Assembly: GCA_965112735.1 (NCBI GenBank)
Contig: OZ218957.1
Span: 2,852,001-2,916,000 of the forward strand
Origin: Phaeosaccion multiseriatum
Lineage: Eukaryota; Ochrophyta, other classes
Reading direction: 5' to 3'
DNA length: 64,000 nucleotides
Shown here: piece by piece, positions 1-10,797 of the stretch
How positions within the stretch are numbered: position 1 is the first letter of the stretch
Layout: each line of letters begins with the position of its first letter
Notes under the pieces: model-generated
Database searches by the model: none
What the model was told of the DNA's origin: nothing
What the model saw: only the letters and a program-made list of their open reading frames with translations
Position numbers and translations under genes: made by a program

Positions 1-255
1 GCGCAAGGAGTCCGAAATTCCTTTTCGTCCTTTAAGACTGATGTCAGGACCCTCAGAGCATGCAAGCTGGGGCCATAGGGCCCTGGCGGCCCTTTGTGCT
101 GCCCATCGCCCCCCGCCGGCCCCTCAGCCCTGCCTGCCCCCATAGACCATACTGTAGCCGGGGCCTCTGGGCGTTTCATGCCCATATACCTTTTTCAGAT
201 AAGGATTACATGTGAGCCACTAGCGCCTCGAGGCACGCGCAAGCCGTGAATGCGT

Positions 256-336
<81 letters not shown>

Positions 337-1505
337 GTGTGTGTGTGCGTGTGTGTTGTGTGTGTGTTGTTTATTATCATCCAGCGCTTATCTTTAGGCA
401 AGGCCAATGCCCATTCTCCTTGCCTAGCGTACCCTCATCGACCCCTTGCTCCCCCCCTCATTTTTCCTGTCCCTCCCTCTCCAGGTGTGGCCCCCTTGGG
501 GATGAATGGAGCGCACCAGGAGAGGGGCACTGTACTGGCCCCTGCAACGGCGACAACGCCGCCACGCGTGCTGCGACTGCCCCTGCAAGAGGGGAAAGCG
601 TCGTTCGCCTCCACTTGCCAGCAGCCCCGCCTACCCAGCCAGGAGGAGGCCTGCTATTGCTGCCTCCTCTCCCCTACCTCCACCCATGGAGTTCCCCATC
701 ACTCACCATGGCCCCCTCGGGGTCTGGGCTCAGAGAAGGCAGCAGCCAAGGTTCGCAGCGCCGCCCTCAGCCACCAGCACACGTCCCGCGAGAAACCCTC
801 GCTCGTCCCTCGACCCGTCCCAATCTGAGAATCTCGAGCTTTTCTTTGCCTCCCCTGGAGAGGGGCACCACTGTGACACGTTCGCATTCCCATGGATTGC
901 AACATGGGAGTAGCAGCATGTGTTCCCACAGCAGCAGCAGCACAGGGACCGCGGCTTGTGAGGGGATTTGTGGCTGGTGGCGCTGCTGGCTGGTGGTGCT
1001 CTTGCTGCACACCTTGTTGCCGCCCATTGTGGTCGTTCTTGGGAGGCAGTCAGGCGCAGCAGGGCCCAAGCCCAAGCACTGGTACTCTCCGTTAAGGTTA
1101 CCGCGTCGGCATGTCGTGCTGTTCGGGGGTATTCTTCGCTTGCTTGATCGGGCTCAGCAGGATCCTCCCGACGTCGTCCCGACTAGCTGTGAGCTGATGA
1201 CACGCTGAGTTGTTGTTCGGGCTTTTGTTTGGCCTCGTCAGCTCTAAGCGTTCCCTTCTATGCGTGTATGGCGGCAATGTCCAGCTTGTCTTCCAGCCAT
1301 GTGTGGCTGCGGCAGGGGCCCAACGTGGCCGACGGATGGGCCGAGGCGGGTGGGCGAGTTGGGATGGTTTGTTATGTGGAAGCGAAGGGAGGGAAACCCC
1401 AACGGGGGGGGGGAGAAACGGCGAGGGCAGAGCGCATTAGGGAGGGCGAGAAGCGTATATAGACATAGTTCAACCAACACTAACACTTCCCCCCCCCCCC
1501 CGGCC
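1..1505. other. Gene-free flank with GT microsatellite
   Basis: I see no supportable gene here. A (GT)n tract occupies about 257-370, and the long ORFs crossing it are translations of the repeat (CVCVCV on one strand, HTHTHT on the other). The remaining ORFs to about 1500 are proline/serine rich, lack conserved motifs and overlap on both strands. A short C homopolymer lies near 1490-1501. Confidence 0.5.
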
Positions 1506-3284
1506 TTATGCGGTGGGAGAACTGTTCAGTTGCGTGCTTCGTCAAGCAATGGGTGAGCAGAGCAAGCAGCAGAGCATTGATCGCGAGTGCGTGCGCTCAC
1601 CGTGCCAATGCGATGAGGTTGATAGATAGAGCATCCTTGCAGAACTCATGACTGGAGAGGAGCGCCAGCGTGTCTTCCAGGCTCAGCTGGTTGTGCTCAT
1701 ACTGCCGCAGCGCGGGGCAGGGGCAGGGGAAGGGAAGGAGGAGAGGGTGGAGAAACAGGAGGAGGAGAAGAAAAGGAAGAGAGCCATCCATAAGGAGGAG
1801 CAGAGAGCAGAGCAGAGTAGAGCCAGCGCCATGGAAGCATTTTCGGCAGTTTCAGAGGTGGTATGCGTAGGTCTGGGGGAAAGAAAGATGCAAACTCACT
1901 TACAGAGCCGCACACACACACACATACACACACACAATGCACAGAATGGCAGAGACGTTACACACACACAAACCGATGGAAAGGGAGAGAGAGGCAGAGA
2001 GGCAGCAAAGGTAGAAAGGCAAACACACGATGCACAGAGGGATGAAGGAGATGCACCAAAGACAGATGGAGGGGCAAGGAGAGAGGCATCAAGCACGTGG
2101 CCAGCCCAGCCCAGCCTGGGGGCTGGCCCAGTGATAATGGCGTATACCGTCAGCACTTGTTTCTTCATCCAAAGGTACAGACTGGTCTTGTCCACGCATC
2201 CCTTCTTGTCGCGGTGGCTGACGGTGCTGTCTGCCCTGCTGTAATCCATGTGTTCCGCGAGGATCCTGCCCAAGCCATGGACGCCAATGTACATCTCCCC
2301 CACCTCAGCATAGAGCTTGAAGAGCAGGCTTAGCTTCTCTGCCCAAGTGCCGCTCCTGGTCGAGGGGAGGGGAGGGGAGGAGAGGAGAGGGGGGGGGAGG
2401 GGGGAGGGAGGAGGGAAGGGGAGGTGAGAGGAGAGGAGGGGAGGGAAAAGGAGGGGAGGGGAGGGGAAAGGAGGGGAGGGGAGGGGAAAGGGGGGGAGGG
2501 GAGGAGATGGGGGGGAAGAGGAGAGGAGAGGAGGGGAGAGAGGGAGGCGCGGGGTCGGCAGTCCGTCAACGGTAGAGCACTGCCAGTGTACCCCTGTAGA
2601 CTGCACATAAACAATTAGGTTGTTGACTCACACGCAGGTGGAGGTGATGCCTAGCACGTACTCCTCGAAGGAAAGATCGTCCGCCGTCACAAAAAAGGTT
2701 CCTCCCGTCAGCATGCTCGAGTCTGCGCTGCTCATCCAACTCATGCTTTGGCACGCACCACCACCGCCACCAGCAGCAGCAGTAGTAGTCATTGTTGCAG
2801 GGGCGGGGGCGTTCTCCCCCTGGTGCTGCTGGTGCTCCGGACCCCCACCTCCCCCCTCCAGCGACGAAACAAGAGAGGAATTGTCGTCCAGCTGCAGTGG
2901 GGCCGCGGAAGGAGTGAGGTCGTTTCCCCGACCCTCAGGAGGGATGGGAGAGCTGTTACTACTACTCTTCATGCCCTCTTGAGAGGGTAGCGGGGCACCG
3001 CCGCCACTGGCACTGTCGACACTCTCCCCTCCTCGGTGCCGGACACCAGGGTGATGGTTATTGTACTGGAGCTGCTCCTTATGCACGAAGCGCCGCAGCT
3101 TGTCCGCCTGAGACGGAGGGGAAGGAGGGCGGCAGAGGCAAAGAGGTTCAGAGTCTTGGGGAGATTCACAGTGCTCCGGCCCTTGGAGGCAAACTCCAGT
3201 ATGAAAGGTATTGCTAAGTAAACGCTTGACTATGCGGGTCTTCTTCACAAGGGAAACGACTTAGATCTCGCGCTCTCTCTCTTC

Positions 3285-3362
<78 letters not shown>

Positions 3363-4069
3363 GTTTCTGTCTCCCTTTCTTGCTCTTCCTCCCCCTCCCC
3401 CTGTTCCTACCACTTACATAGAGCTGCACTTTCAAGGACCACTGGTAGTGGTTATATAACTGCATCGCCGCCTCCTTGGCATGCTCAATACTGGACCCAC
3501 TCGCCGTCATGATCGCCTTGCTCTCCGTCCGGAACTGTCCTTTCTGCAGCTCCACCAGAATCCACGAGTGCGTGGACTCCACCGGAGGCGAGGCCACCTG
3601 GCCTGAAGAATGCCTGCTTGCCAATGCGAGAGGCGTTGCACAAGCAGGGACAACCGAGACGAGATGAGCATCACAGTCAGCAAGCAGACGAAAAGGTAAG
3701 AAGCTCGTTGGATTAGATTCGCGCTCATTGACTACGGCAACACGCACACCCTCCAACGCTTTTCCCACTCCCACCCCGCCTCTACACCTGTCACAAAGGG
3801 GAGAACCTACCTGACCATCGTGCTGTGCTCAAGATTTCAGCCGAGTCTAAGAGTAATTTCTGTAACGTTCTGCCAATAGTAAAAGGGTACCCTTCTCCCC
3901 CTTCTTTTAGCCCCCCTTGGATATCCCCCTTGCCTCCACTCAAGGGCGAGGATGTAATCCAAGTGGTGGAATGTTAAGCTTCTTACGTATTTAGAATGAG
4001 CAACTTTTCTGGGGCCATCTTCTGCGCCTCCTTGCTTGGGGTCTTGGGCGAGGTGGGCAGCCCACTCAT
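1506..4069 (-). CDS. Orphan protein with degenerate EF-hand-like C-terminus
   Basis: I do not recognise this gene, but a consistent eight-exon model of about 383 residues can be built. Exons on the minus strand: 4069-3987, 3869-3811, 3602-3418, a 24-base microexon near 3215-3190, 3107-2632, 2355-2148, 1701-1601 and 1521-1506. All junctions keep phase. The start ATG (MSGLPTSPKTPSKEAQ) opens the first exon. The middle is Ser/Gly/Pro rich. The C-terminal third reads SFEEYVLGITSTC, then EKLSLLFKLYAEVGEMYI, a layout like the second half of an EF-hand pair in TBC- or USP-type proteins, but the acidic calcium ligands are not evident. It then ends with a helical tail (LSLEDTLALLSSHEF). Calcium binding is therefore doubtful. 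The microexon and the last 16-base exon are the weakest parts of the model. A regulatory or scaffold role is only inference. Confidence 0.6.
2364..2545. repeat. GGGGA-rich intronic tract
   Basis: Imperfect GGGGA/GGGA purine tract in intron 5 of the EF-hand-like gene. On the sense (minus) strand it is a C/T tract running into the 3' splice site at 2355, so it may double as the polypyrimidine tract. The ORFs translated from it are artefacts. Confidence 0.8.
3275..3360. repeat. (CT)n microsatellite
   Basis: About 70 bases of near-perfect CT dinucleotides in intron 3 of the minus-strand gene. On the sense strand it reads GA and follows the 5' splice site at 3417. Confidence 0.9.
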
Positions 4070-4501
4070 GCCCACTTTGTTGCGCGTACACAGTCCTGCT
4101 GGACCAACCAACCACCAGTCTCCTCCACCTCTTACGGTGATGACTGACGGACTTGCTTCATGTGGGTGCGTGTGTGCGCGTCACCGACCGACCACCTTTC
4201 ATTCTTTGTAAAACACCTATACTCGCTAGGACTGCTGCCCTTCCCTGAACTCTTTCCGCTCCTCCTATTGCGTGGCTCCACCAAGCAGCCGCTCCTTGGT
4301 GTCTCGATCTCGCATCGCTACAAGCCAGCTTCGCCGTTTCCAAGCTGCGACGTTTGGGTGGGGTAAATAGAGAGACGCACAGACATCCAGCAGGGTCGCA
4401 GGGGGGTGTGAGAGGGGCGCGGCGAATCGCTCCGCTTTCCTTCTGCCGCCACATTGAAATCAAAAGGCATCCGGAGGCCTCTAAGTTCACCAATGCAAGC
4501 A

Positions 4502-7500
4502 TTAGGACAAGACGGCAACGATCGTCTCTTCCACCTCACTTACTCTCCTCTCACCTTCCTCGGCTTCTAAGAGCGCAATGACGCAGCTGTGCCCCTCCTC
4601 GACCCTTGCTCCTTCATCCCCTTGGGCCGCCACGAGACCCAACCTGGCCCTCTTGGCCAGCTCCAGCGCCGTGTGCCCGCGGGGGCTCCGCGCCATAAAG
4701 TCTGCGCCGTTTCGGAGGAGCATGGAGCAGATTCGGGCGTGGCCTTTTCTGCTTGCGAACATGAGTGGGCTGCCTCCCTTGGGCATGACGTTTAGTCGAG
4801 CTCCAGCGGAGAGAAGGAGCTCAGCTGTTTCTAGGTGGCCGTGTTTACACGCAAATAGCATCTGCAGAGAGAGGGAGAGAGGGAGAGAGAGCGAGGGAGG
4901 CAGGGAGCGGGGTGGGGAGAGGGGGGGAGAGGGGGAGAGACAGATGGGGTGGAAGGGGGGAGGGAGAGGGCGAGAGGGAGGAAGAGGGAGACGGAGGGTG
5001 AGAGAGAGACACGGAGAGAAAAAGGGAGAGGGAAAGTAGGAAAAATGACCAGGTCCTTTCTCGATCTACTCACCGGAGTGTAACCGGCGTTGTCCGCAGC
5101 ATTTGCATCCGCACCAGCGTTGAGCAGCTGCGAGTTAGGAGTGAAGAGTGGAGGCGGATAGGTCGAGACGCCCGAAACAAAGCTTGCTTAGGACAGCAGA
5201 AGTGAACGAAGCCGAATGCTAAGTACCGACTCCACATTCTTTCCTCGTACACTGACTCCGCACAGCAGCAGGGATGATAGAGGTATTACAGACGCCCAGA
5301 GCCCTCGCCTCCTCTTCCTCCTCCCTCCCTCCCTCCCTCCCTCCCTCCCTCCCTCCCTCCCTCCCTCCGTCCGTCCGTCCGTCCCTCCCTCCCTCCCTCC
5401 CTCCCTCCCTCCCTCCCTCCCTCCCTCCCTCCCTCCCTCCCTCCCTCCCTCCCTCCCTCCCTCCCTCCCTCCCTCCCTCCCTCCCTCCCTCCCTCCCTCC
5501 CTCCCTCCCTCCCTCCCTCCCTCCCTCCCTCCCTCCCTCCCTCCCTCCCTCCCTCCCTCCCTCCCTCCCTCCCTCCCTCCCTCCCTCCCTCCCTCCCTCC
5601 CTCCCTCCCTCCCTCCCTCCCTCCCTCCCTCCCTCCCTCCCTCCCTCCCTCCCTCCCTCCCTCCCTCCCTCCCTCCCTCCCTCCCTCCCTCCCTCCCTCC
5701 CTCCCTCCCTCCCTCCCTCCCTCCCTCCCTCCCTCCCTCCCTCCCTCCCTCCCTCCCTCCCTTTCGCTCTCCTCTCTCCTGCTACTCATGGCTCCTTACC
5801 TCCCTCACGACCTCCGTGTGCCCCTCGTGTGAGGCGAAGATGAGGGCGGAGTTGCCGTTCTCGGTGCGAGCCTCCACGTCAGCACCTACACCAATACTGG
5901 GGACACACACACACGCGCACACACCCACCCACATACGCACGCACACGCACGCACGCACGCATGCACGCACGCACGCACGCACACATAGAAAATGAGCACG
6001 CACAAACACACACACAAAGCATGTGACAGGGAGAGGGAGAGAGACCAGGGCGTGGGAAGTATATGTAAGGTTGAGTCCAGCGCCTGCTTTCTCTTTTTCT
6101 TTCTTTCTCTCTCTCGCCAGACCGGCGAACAAAGAGGCTCTCTCTCGCAAGACCGGTGAACAAAGAGGCGAAGGAGGCCGAAGAAGCGTATGAGGGCGCA
6201 ACAAGAGAGAGAGTAAGAGAAAAGAGAGATCAGAGGGGGAGGGAGGAGGGGGGGGCGGGGACCGAGAGACAGAGGGGGGTGGATGCGAGAGGAGCCCAAG
6301 GATGACAAGAAGCGAAGTCAAGAAGTTGGGTCTCCGTCCAACTGTCCAGGCAGTGGTGAATCATTCAAGCACTCATCACTCACAGCGCTCTGACGATGTC
6401 CAGCTGCCCCTCGTGTGCGCTGAAGATTAGCGGACTGATGCCCCTGCTTGTGGAGGCGTTGACGCTTGCTCCTCTCTGAATGAGGGTCCGTGCAACAGCA
6501 AAGTGATTCTCGTGGAGGGAAAAGACGAGCGGGGTGTTGCCTTGCTTTGTCTGGGTGCAGAAAAAGGGGAATGGGGGGAGGGAGGGGGGATGAGGGTGTT
6601 TAAAGTTGAAAGCATTTCTCTATTTCTCTCCCTTCACCCCCGTTGAGGCCTCGTCTTTGCCGCTTCTCTGTCCTATCTATCTCCTTATAGCTTTCTGTTT
6701 CTTCTCTCTTCCCTCCTCCTCTCCCCCGCCGCTTGCTCCCCTCCCCTCCTTCCTTCCCTCCCTTCCCTCTCTCCCTCCCTCCCTCCCTCCCTCCCTCCCT
6801 TGCTGCCCCCTCCCCCTCCCTCCCATACCTTTGCGTTGATATCAGCACCTGCTTCTAGCAAGCTTTGCACGATCTCGAGATGTCCGCTCTCACAAGCGAC
6901 GTGCAGAGGCGTCACGCCGCTGCGAGGGTTGAGAGCGTTCACCTCTGCCCCATTGCGCAATAGCACAGCGATTACCCCGCCGTGGGCCTTGGCAGACGCC
7001 AAGTGCAGAGGGGAATATCCCGCGAGAGTCTTATCATTAACCTGCGCTCCACTCTGTATAATGAGATGCACAAGGGGTCCGTCGCCTTCGCAGCACTCGC
7101 CCATGAGAGCCGCCCGCAGCGCCGCTGCTCTCTTCTTGCTCCTCCTCTTCTCTCGCCGACACACCAGCCGTGCCACAACGAAGGGAACGAGCAGGAGCAG
7201 GCCCGTTCCAATCTTCAGAAGCGCCAGGCAACGTTGGCACTCGTCGGGAGGAATTGCTGCGACCACAGCTGCTCCCACCGCTGCTGTTGCCACTGCTGCC
7301 GGCCATCCTCCCCCTCCTTCTAAAAAGGCAGCCCGCGGCATCCTCATTGAGCTTGCATTGCACCTCCTGCCTCCTCTGGCCTCACTTGCCCCCCCCTTGG
7401 CACTGGGAGAGTCGCTATTGCTGAATGGATAAATCACAGAATTAAGGCGGGAAGCCGGGGAAACCGTGGGAGGATGGCAAGGGATGGCATTTGGTGGCAT
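4502..7500 (-). CDS. Membrane-anchored ankyrin-repeat protein
   Basis: Five exons in phase (7500-6829, 6550-6384, 5896-5800, 5127-5074, 4861-4502) encode about 449 residues. The N-terminal region has two hydrophobic stretches, AAVATAAVGAAVVAAI and GTGLLLLVPFVVARLV, the second followed by a basic RREKRRSKKR stop-transfer-like segment. After that, six to seven ankyrin repeats run to the C-terminus. Clear consensus pieces are GYSPLHLASAKAHGG, GVTPLHVACESGHLEIVQSLLEAGAD, GNTPLVFSLHENHF, GNSALIFASHEGH, LLNAGADANAADNAGYTP and LLFACKHGHLETAELLLSAGA. Each exon carries roughly one repeat, and introns fall near repeat boundaries. The likely role is protein binding at a membrane; the partner is unknown. 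The start at 7500 is the first ATG; an internal Met about 50 residues later is an alternative. A 528-bp inverted-repeat element lies 34 bp upstream of this ATG. Confidence 0.85.
5321..5763. repeat. (CCCT)n expansion in an ankyrin-gene intron
   Basis: About 440 bases of almost uninterrupted CCCT tetranucleotides (over 100 copies), with a short CCGT variant block near 5367-5383. It fills most of intron 3 of the ankyrin gene. On the sense (minus) strand it is a GGGA tract just after the 5' splice site at 5799. The 160-260 residue ORFs of PPSLPPSL or GREGGREG type are artefacts. Confidence 0.95.
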
Positions 7501-7534
7501 ATGGAAAGAACCTTGTCCCTTGTCGACCCTTGTT

Positions 7535-8062
7535 CGGCCCCGTGCACGCCTAGCGGCCTAGGCCTATTTTGGAAAATTGCCCGGCCTAGCGAGGGCCGTA
7601 GGCTCTCGGCCTATTTATAGGCCGCCTAGGCGGCGGCCTAGGCGGGGCAGACGCCAACTAGGCGCAGGTCCAGGGCGGGAATATGCTCATATGCCCCTGC
7701 CTGGGCTGGCCCGGAACCCGCCCAAGTGTCGTCAGTTTTAAGCAAATGTATTGCATGGGATAAGTGAGGAGTAGCTAGACTTGGTTCGTGTTGTCTCTTT
7801 CCGCCTCGCTGGCCCTACGAGGAGTGCAGGCCTACAGGTGTGCTGCTACCCACTGGCTGGGCGGCACCACGCACGCGCCCACGGTCACTGGGAGGCTGCC
7901 TAGAGGCGGGCTAGAGGCTGCCTAGAGGCGGGCTATAGGCCGCCTAGGGCTGAAAAGTGAGCGGCCTAGAGCGGCCGGAGGCCGCCGGCCTAGGCCTATT
8001 TCGGCCGAAGGCCGAGCGGCCTAGCGGCCTAGAGCCTAGGCCGCTAGGCGTGCACGGGGCCG
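7535..8062. mobile_element. Candidate MITE-like element with 29-bp terminal inverted repeats
   Basis: The left end at 7535 begins CGGCCCCGTGCACGCCTAGC; its 29-base terminus recurs as a perfect reverse complement ending at 8062. The 528-bp interior is full of GCCTAGGC and GGCCTAG palindromic pieces and subrepeats (for example GGCTGCCTAGAGGCGG twice near 7911-7935), and it has no coding capacity. Possible degenerate target-site flanks are ACCCTTGTT on the left and ACCTTGTCC on the right. This structure fits a non-autonomous DNA transposon or foldback element. I recognise no named family. Confidence 0.6.
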
Positions 8063-8439
8063 ACCTTGTCCTGGTAGAAGAAAATGCCGAGGGGCCAGTC
8101 GCCCCCCCCTCCCTCTTCTCAAGTCGGTGGTCTTGGAGTTAGTTTGTCATTCGTTTGAACTACCTCACTCCTGTACTAATGCACCCCTTAAATTATTGCA
8201 AGAGAGAACTTCGTAGTAATTGATTCCTTGACCCTGTTGCCTGCTGCTGCTTGGCTGCTGCAAGGGTTGTCTGAGTGCTGTGCAGGCGAAGATGAGGAAT
8301 CTCCTTGTCCGCACGGTTTCTGGCAAAAAGGCGGGGGTGTACCACTCGCTCCGGCCAGGGGGCAACTTGCTTCTCTCGGCGAAGCCTTTCTCAGCTTCAG
8401 GCAGAGACTCCAAGCCCCTCCACTATCCAAGCCGCCACG

Positions 8440-10554
8440 ATGTCGGAGTGGACGGAAGAGACTCAGAAGCTTTGGGGTCGGCTTCCAACTGGGGGGACGG
8501 ACGGAGGGGATGAAGCCGCCTCAGGAGGAGCAGCAGAGGCAGGCTGGAGAGTGGGACTTGAGGCACATGGGCAGCGGCAACAGGGACAAGGGGGGAAGGA
8601 GAGGAGGCTGATTGATTCCATGTGGGAGACTTTGCTGCCTGACGGGGATGGCGATGACGGCGATGACGCTGCCCGCGTAAGAGTACAGCGTCAAGCCGGC
8701 GCTTGTCGAGCCATCAGGAAGGCGAGCGCTCACTTGGCCCATGGCGCGAAGCTCGGGGAAGCAGGGGCATGTCTGTTGCTCATGGCGATTGCGCGAGCAA
8801 GTCCCGACAGTGTGTGTGTGCAGCTCCAGGCTCTCGGGGCCGTGCTGTGTCTCAGCTACGTTCCGGCCAACGGAGTTCGCTTCAAGAGGGCAGGGGTGTG
8901 CCAAGTTGTCACTCTTGCCATGAAGCGGTATAGAAGCGATGATCGGATCCAGCTCGTAGCCACCGCGGCGCTGCGAGGCCTGATCTTGAACAATGACGCC
9001 ATCAAAGCCGAGATGGGCGAGGCCGGGGCCTGCCAGGCTGTGGTCGCCTCCATGATGGTCCACTCCACCGACCCCTTCCTGTTGGGCGAGAGCTTGGACG
9101 CCATCCACGGCCTGAGCAGCAACAGCAAGGCGAACAAGCTCAAGCTTGGAGAGGCGGGGGCGTGCCAAGCCGTCCTTTCTGCCATGAGCACACACTTGGC
9201 CTGCGCTCGCCTGCAGGAGAGGGGCTGCCGGGCCATGCGGTCGCTGATGCGGGGCAACGACGCCAACAGGCTGGAGCTGGGGGACTGGGCCTCGTGCTCA
9301 GCCATCGTGGCGGCTATGACCGCCCACCCCGGAGATGCTGAGCTGCAGCAGAGCAGTATGGCCCTCATCCGCAGTCAGCACAAGGGGCACCGCAGCGGAG
9401 GCGGCAGGGGCAGCGGCAGGGGCACCATCGACCCTCCCACTGCGGCTGCTGGTGGACGATTTTCAAGCCTCATCTCTCGAGCAAGGGCAAGAGGAGGGCG
9501 GCGTGTGGTCGTACCCAAGCAGCAGGACGAGGACGCCGATCATGGCGGCGCATGGAGGGCGTGGCGGCTGGGCGCGGTCGGAGGCTGCGAGGCGGTGGTG
9601 GCGGCCCTCCACAACCACCCGGGGCACCCCCTGGTGCAAGGCTGGGGCTGCGGCGCCATCCGCTACCTTCTCACCACCGAGCAGCCCTCCCAGGAGAACA
9701 ACACAGGGCGACTCACGACGAACCGCAGCAAGCTGTTGGCGGCGGGGGTCTGTGCGGCGGTGGTGCGCATGCTTGCTACTCACGCCGACGACGGGGCCGT
9801 GCAGGAGCAGGCGTGTTGGACCCTCCGCACCCTGCTGACGAGGGCAACTCCTTCGAGTGGGACTGGCAGGGGATGGCAGTGGGTGGGAGGAGGAGGAGGA
9901 CGTGGTGGTGGGGGTGGTGGGGGTGGTGGCCCCTCCGCTGGTGCGGCCCTGCGAGAGGCGGGCGTCTTCAAGGCTTTGGCGAGGACGATGGGCGCTCAAG
10001 TGGACCACCCACGGGTGCAAGAGCACGCCTGTGCGGCCCTCCTCATCCTCAGCAGCGAGGGAGGAGGTAGAGGAGGAGGAGGATGCAAAAGAGGACGCAG
10101 AGGAGGAGGGGGAGGAGGAGGAAGGGAGGAGGTGGGCGGTGCTGCTTATTGCCTCGCTGCGGTAATGACCGCCTTCGACAGACACGCTGGCGATCTGCGA
10201 GTGAGGCGGCAGGCCTGCGGGGCGCTGCACGCCTTGAGCGGATGCACATCATCCGCCATCGGCACCCCCCTTCCAGTAGCGGCACTGGGAGGAGCAGCAT
10301 CTGCAGCACCAGCAGGGGCAGCACCTTTGGAGGAGAGGTGGGAGCCTCTTATGGTTTCGGGGGCGCAAGCTCGAGTCGGGCTGTGGCATGGAGCTTGTCC
10401 TCGTCCTCCGCACGGACCTCATAGTGTCGCTACTGCCCGCCGCGCCAGGCTGAGGGGCAGCAGCACCGCGGACCCGCAGAATCCGGCCAAGGAGCCCTTT
10501 TGGCGTTGCTGTGGCGGGAGCAGTCACGCGCAAGTCTTGCACATGCCGTCATGA
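8440..10554 (+). CDS. Armadillo-type repeat protein
   Basis: Single exon of about 704 residues. The chosen ATG at 8440 sits in GCCGCCACGATGTCG, a good eukaryotic start context; the frame is open further upstream but without an ATG. Tandem ARM-like repeats of about 42 residues run through the protein, each with a loop such as LGEAGACQAVVASM, LKLGEAGACQAVLSAM or LLAAGVCAAVVRML, followed by helices like VQEQACWTLRTLL and RVRRQACGALHALSG. These are typical of large ARM-repeat families in stramenopiles. Gly-rich inserts interrupt the array near 9880-9930 and 10060-10130, coincident with GGA/GGT microsatellites. The last 70 residues lack repeat character, and an alternative frame stays open there, so the 3' end may hide an intron or frameshift. 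The function is probably a protein-interaction scaffold. The convergent neighbour starts 243 bp away. Confidence 0.75.
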   Translation: MSEWTEETQKLWGRLPTGGTDGGDEAASGGAAEAGWRVGLEAHGQRQQGQGGKERRLIDSMWETLLPDGDGDDGDDAARVRVQRQAGACRAIRKASAHLAHGAKLGEAGACLLLMAIARASPDSVCVQLQALGAVLCLSYVPANGVRFKRAGVCQVVTLAMKRYRSDDRIQLVATAALRGLILNNDAIKAEMGEAGACQAVVASMMVHSTDPFLLGESLDAIHGLSSNSKANKLKLGEAGACQAVLSAMSTHLACARLQERGCRAMRSLMRGNDANRLELGDWASCSAIVAAMTAHPGDAELQQSSMALIRSQHKGHRSGGGRGSGRGTIDPPTAAAGGRFSSLISRARARGGRRVVVPKQQDEDADHGGAWRAWRLGAVGGCEAVVAALHNHPGHPLVQGWGCGAIRYLLTTEQPSQENNTGRLTTNRSKLLAAGVCAAVVRMLATHADDGAVQEQACWTLRTLLTRATPSSGTGRGWQWVGGGGGRGGGGGGGGGPSAGAALREAGVFKALARTMGAQVDHPRVQEHACAALLILSSEGGGRGGGGCKRGRRGGGGGGGREEVGGAAYCLAAVMTAFDRHAGDLRVRRQACGALHALSGCTSSAIGTPLPVAALGGAASAAPAGAAPLEERWEPLMVSGAQARVGLWHGACPRPPHGPHSVATARRARLRGSSTADPQNPAKEPFWRCCGGSSHAQVLHMPS

Positions 10555-10797
10555 GGGGATGACGAGGGGGATGCGGCAGTGGGTGCTTCCTCTCATGAAG
10601 GGGATCAGGTGCAAACTGCACTGGTCAGAGTGGCCAGATGGGCGTTGTATCATACCGAAGGGTGCCTTGGATTAATTACTGTACATACACATGTGACTGT
10701 GGGCGGTCAATTCCAGTTTGATAGACTGTACCTGATATTCGATAGCTTTTGCGCTGACCTGGGCTCTTCCACAGAGGCCGAAGGAGGATAGAGTCCA
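10555..10797. other. Convergent intergenic spacer shared with 40.6 kb locus
   Basis: Non-coding spacer between two convergent genes. The part at about 10727-10815, on the minus strand, closely matches 40614-40705 downstream of an ankyrin pseudogene (shared words include GACTCTATCCTCCTTCGGCC and AAGAGCCCAGGTCAGCGC). The duplication that made the pseudogene therefore included 3' flank. Confidence 0.7.

Noticed and set aside
246-1208. Long plus-strand ORF starting in CVCVCV
   Set aside because: The N-terminal part is a translated GT microsatellite and the remainder is Pro/Ser-rich without conserved motifs; overlapping ORFs exist in all frames.
1830-1875. Extra exon of the EF-hand-like gene after a CCCCCAG acceptor
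   Set aside because: No usable donor follows, and joining 2148 directly to 1701 keeps the frame.
5216-5995. 259-residue [11 protein letters not shown] and its opposite-strand GREG counterpart
   Set aside because: Pure translation of the CCCT repeat inside an ankyrin-gene intron.
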